Shown here: positions 59,892 through 64,000 of the stretch, one piece after another | Numbering within the stretch: the stretch's first letter is position 1 | Layout of the letters: each line of letters begins with the position of its first letter | DNA from: Salvelinus alpinus | Taxonomy: Eukaryota; Chordata; Actinopteri; Salmoniformes; Salmonidae | Length of the DNA stretch: 64,000 nt | Direction: 5' to 3' | Assembly (NCBI RefSeq): GCF_045679555.1 | Contig: NC_092092.1 | Span: 12,214,690 to 12,278,689 of the forward strand | Position numbers and translations under genes: made by a program | Notes under the pieces: generated by a model | What the model was told of the DNA's origin: nothing | Seen by the model: the letters and a program-made list of their open reading frames with translations, nothing else | The model's database searches: none

Positions 59892-60437
59892 TAAAGCTGC
59901 AATATGTAACTTTTTGGGTGACCCGACCACATTAAAGTGTGTGTGTTTATAGATCTTTCATTCTCATTGAAAGCAAGTCTAAGACGCAGTAGTTCTATGT
60001 GCGCTATTTCTATGCTTCCCATTCTTACGTTTAGTTTGTGCATCTTTTACTTTAGTACACCTGCTTCAAACAGCTGAAAATACAATATTTGTATTTTATT
60101 TGACCTTTTATTTAACTAAGTCAGTTAAGAGCAAATTCTTATTTTCAATGACGGCCTAGAAACAGTGAGTTAACTGCATTGTTCAGGGGCAGAACAACCG
60201 ATTTTTACCTTGTCAGCTCAGGGATTTGATCTTGCAACCTTTCAGTTATTTGTCCAATGCTCTAACCACTAGGCTACCTGCCGCCGCAATTTATGGAAAA
60301 TATATTTCAGTGGTTTAGATGGTACAATAATGCTCTACACTGTACTTGCTTGCTTTGTCACAAACTGAAATTAGGCAAACTATTAGAATTTTAGCAACCA
60401 GAAAATAGCGGAGCGATTTCTGCGTAGTGCATCTTTA
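59892..60437. mobile_element. Miniature inverted-repeat element split by a SINE
   Basis: The left end 'ttaaagctgcaatatgtaac' and right end 'gtagtgcatctttaac' share inverted 'ttaaag(c/a)tgca'. Removing the SINE at 60087-60287 joins 'gaaaatacaatatt' to 'atggaaaatatatttcag'. No coding sequence. Confidence 0.5.
60087..60287 (-). mobile_element. HpaI-type SINE
   Basis: Reverse orientation with tail complement 'tttatttaactaagtcagtt', 'gagttaactgcattg' and head complement 'ccactaggctacctgccgcc'. It is inserted in the miniature element around it. Confidence 0.88.
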
Positions 60438-61167
60438 ACTGTGGTTGATTTGAATAGGCACTTATTGCATAGTTTTTTTATTGAAGTTTCTGTTGAAGAT
60501 ATAGCGTCATTTTACAGTCATTGTAATTTCCCAAAAATGTTACAATTCATTTGGTGACAGGCCCATTTGTGTGCATTAGTGACTGTCTAATCAACTGAAA
60601 CTGAGTTTAGGCCATACTTTACATTGATATGACAACAAATGATGGAAGCTTGAGGATGCAGAACTTCCAAAGCAATTCAGGCACGTTCAGTGACTGAATA
60701 TCCTCCTGCTCTCAACCTCTTTTCCTAGAGCTCTCCAGCCCGTTAGCCTGTACCCAGACCCACCAACATGTGGAAACAGCAGACCGCCATTATGAAGTGT
60801 TGAGAGGGCCCTATGCCCTTAGGGACATAACCTTCATTTGGCGTCAAATCGCTATTCTCTGTGCCTTGGCCTTCTCTTCGCTTTTATTGTTGTTCTGCAT
60901 ATTGTCTCCCAGGCCACACCTTGCCTGTGTGTCTGACATGAAGTGCAAATAACATATAAAATGTGCATATATATATAAGCTTGTCAGACCATGCTGACAT
61001 ACGAATTGATGAGAGCTGCATGACCGTTTCGAAGTCTGAACACTGTGGATCATCACTTCACTTAAACAAATAGATCTACTGAGATTTTCATGCAACCATC
61101 TAACCAAAGGTATGAAAGTGGACATGGAATCAGAACATCTACAGTACCAGTACCACTAATAAATATA
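60438..61167. other. Nothing recognised
   Basis: No gene or repeat recognised. A (ta)n-like stretch lies near 60966-60978. Confidence 0.35.
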
Positions 61168-62458
61168 CACTGCTCAAAAAAATAAAGGGAACACTTAAAC
61201 AACACAATGTAACTCCAAGTCAATCACACTTCTGTGAAATCAAACTGTCCACTTAGGAAGTAACACTGATTGACAATAAATTTCACATGCTGTTGTGCAA
61301 ATGGAATAGACAACAGGTGGAAATTATAGGCAATTAGCAAGACACCCCCAATAAAGGAGTGGTTCTGCAGGTGGTGATCACAGACCACTTCTCAGTTCCT
61401 ATGCTTCCTGGCTGATGTTTTGGTCCCTTTTGAATGCTGGCGGTGCTTTCACTCTAGTGGTAGCATGAGACGGAGTCTACAACCCACACAAGTGGCTCAG
61501 GTAGTGCAGCTCATCCAGGATGGCACATCAATGCGAGCTGTGGCAAGAAGGTTTGCTGTGTCTGTCAGCGTAGTGTCCAGAGCATGGAGGCGCTACCAGG
61601 AGACAGGCCAGTACATCAGGAGACGTGGAGGAGGCCGTAGGAGGGCAACAACCCAGCAGCAGGACCGCTACCTCCGCCTTTGTGCAAGGAGGAGCAGGAG
61701 GAGCACTGCCAGAGCCCTGCTAAATGACCTCCAGCAGGCCACAAATGTGCATGTGTCTGCTCAAACGGTCAGAAACAGACTCCATGAGGGTGGTATGAGG
61801 GCCCGACGTCAGCAGGTGGGGGTTGTGCTTACAGCCCAACACCGTGTAGGACGTTTGGCATTTGCCAGAGAACACCAAGATTGGCAAATTCGCCACTGGC
61901 ACCCTGTGCTCTTCACAGATGAAAGCAGGTTCACACTGAGCACATGTGACAGACGTGACAGAGTCTGGAGACGCCGTGGAGAACGTTCTGCTGCCTGCAA
62001 CATCCTCCAGCATGACCGGTTTGGCGGTGGGTCAGTCATGGTGTGGGGTGGCATTTCTTTGGGGGGCCGCACAGCCCTCCATGTGCTCGCCAGAGGTAGC
62101 CTGACTGCCATTAGGTACCAAGATGAGATCCTCAGACCCCTTGTGAGACCATATGCTGGTGCGGTTGGCCCTGGGTTCCTCCTAATGCAAGACAATGCTA
62201 GACCTCGGAGGCTGGAGTGTGTCAGCAGTTCCTGCAAGAGGAAGGCATTGATGCTATGGACTGGCCCGCCCGTTCCCCAGACCTGAATCCAATTGAGCAC
62301 ATCTGGGACATCATGTCTCGCTCCATCCACCAACGCCACGTTGCACCACAGACTGTCCAGGAGTTGGTGAATGCTTTAGTCCAGGTCTGGGAGGAGATCC
62401 CTCAGGAGACCATCCGCCAACTCATCAGGAGCATGCCCAGGCATTGTAGGGAGGTCAT
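61168..62458 (+). mobile_element. Tc1-like element with a one-base frameshift, 3' truncated
   Basis: The left end 'cactgctcaaaaaaataaag' follows TA. The transposase starts at 61465 ([20 protein letters not shown]) and is open through the helix-turn-helix and the first two catalytic Asp residues (VLFTDESRF and LLMQDNARP). One base appears to be missing near 62200-62210. The next frame then continues [20 protein letters not shown] and [12 protein letters not shown], with the catalytic Glu, through MPRHCREVIQ. The last few codons and the right terminus are lost at the junction with the next element. Confidence 0.88.
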
Positions 62459-63957
<1,499 letters not shown>

Positions 63958-64000
63958 TATATATTAGTGCACATTTTAGGCCCTCTTTATCCGTGGAGTG

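Noticed and set aside
60770-60952. 60-codon frame with a hydrophobic segment
   Set aside because: Too short, with no homology or splice context, in otherwise non-coding sequence.

Overview
The window is vertebrate nuclear DNA from a salmonid fish (trout, salmon or charr group). Three things support this: tRNA-derived SINEs of the salmonid HpaI type, many Tc1-like transposons including a relative of the Sleeping Beauty lineage, and the RAB23-PRIM2 head-to-head gene pair known from other vertebrates. No bacterial operon, CRISPR array or viral genome is visible.

Host genes lie in the first 23 kb. RAB23 (minus strand, coding exons between 6790 and 1577) can be assembled from six exons whose phases all agree, giving a 235-residue Rab GTPase that looks intact. 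PRIM2, the large subunit of DNA primase, runs the other way from 14284. Six exons can be assembled in a continuous frame, but two carry in-frame TGA codons and two lack a GT splice donor. I see no later exons, so this copy looks like a pseudogene, plausibly the lost duplicate from the salmonid genome duplication. About 3.7 kb of transposon debris separates the two genes.

The most unusual object is in the first PRIM2 intron (14549-18781). Similar inverted termini enclose two arrays of an exact 142-bp repeat in opposite orientations. Between them lies a piece of ribosomal DNA: about 940 bp of the 28S rRNA 3' end and a GC-rich spacer-like stretch. It has the layout of a foldback transposon carrying rDNA. 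A solo LTR inserted later in the left array leaves the 142-bp phase intact once its length is subtracted.

From 25 kb onward the window is almost all mobile DNA. 25.1-31.2 kb is a nested cluster of decayed Tc1-like elements. 32.9-36.0 kb is a hAT-like element with near-matching 8-bp target duplications, and inside it sits a Tc1-like element whose 339-residue transposase is uninterrupted. 39.97-44.4 kb is a structurally complete PIF/Harbinger element with both partner genes, a 343-residue DDE transposase and a 267-residue Myb/SANT-type DNA-binding protein, reconstructable without a frameshift. 46.5-48.6 kb is a 42/33-bp minisatellite. 55.0-56.7 kb is a decayed Sleeping Beauty relative. 61.2-64.0 kb holds two Tc1-like elements fused end to end. 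SINEs, a 5S rRNA-derived SINE, LINE 3' ends and short inverted-repeat elements fill much of the rest. The stretches described as showing nothing are non-coding as far as reading by eye can tell.
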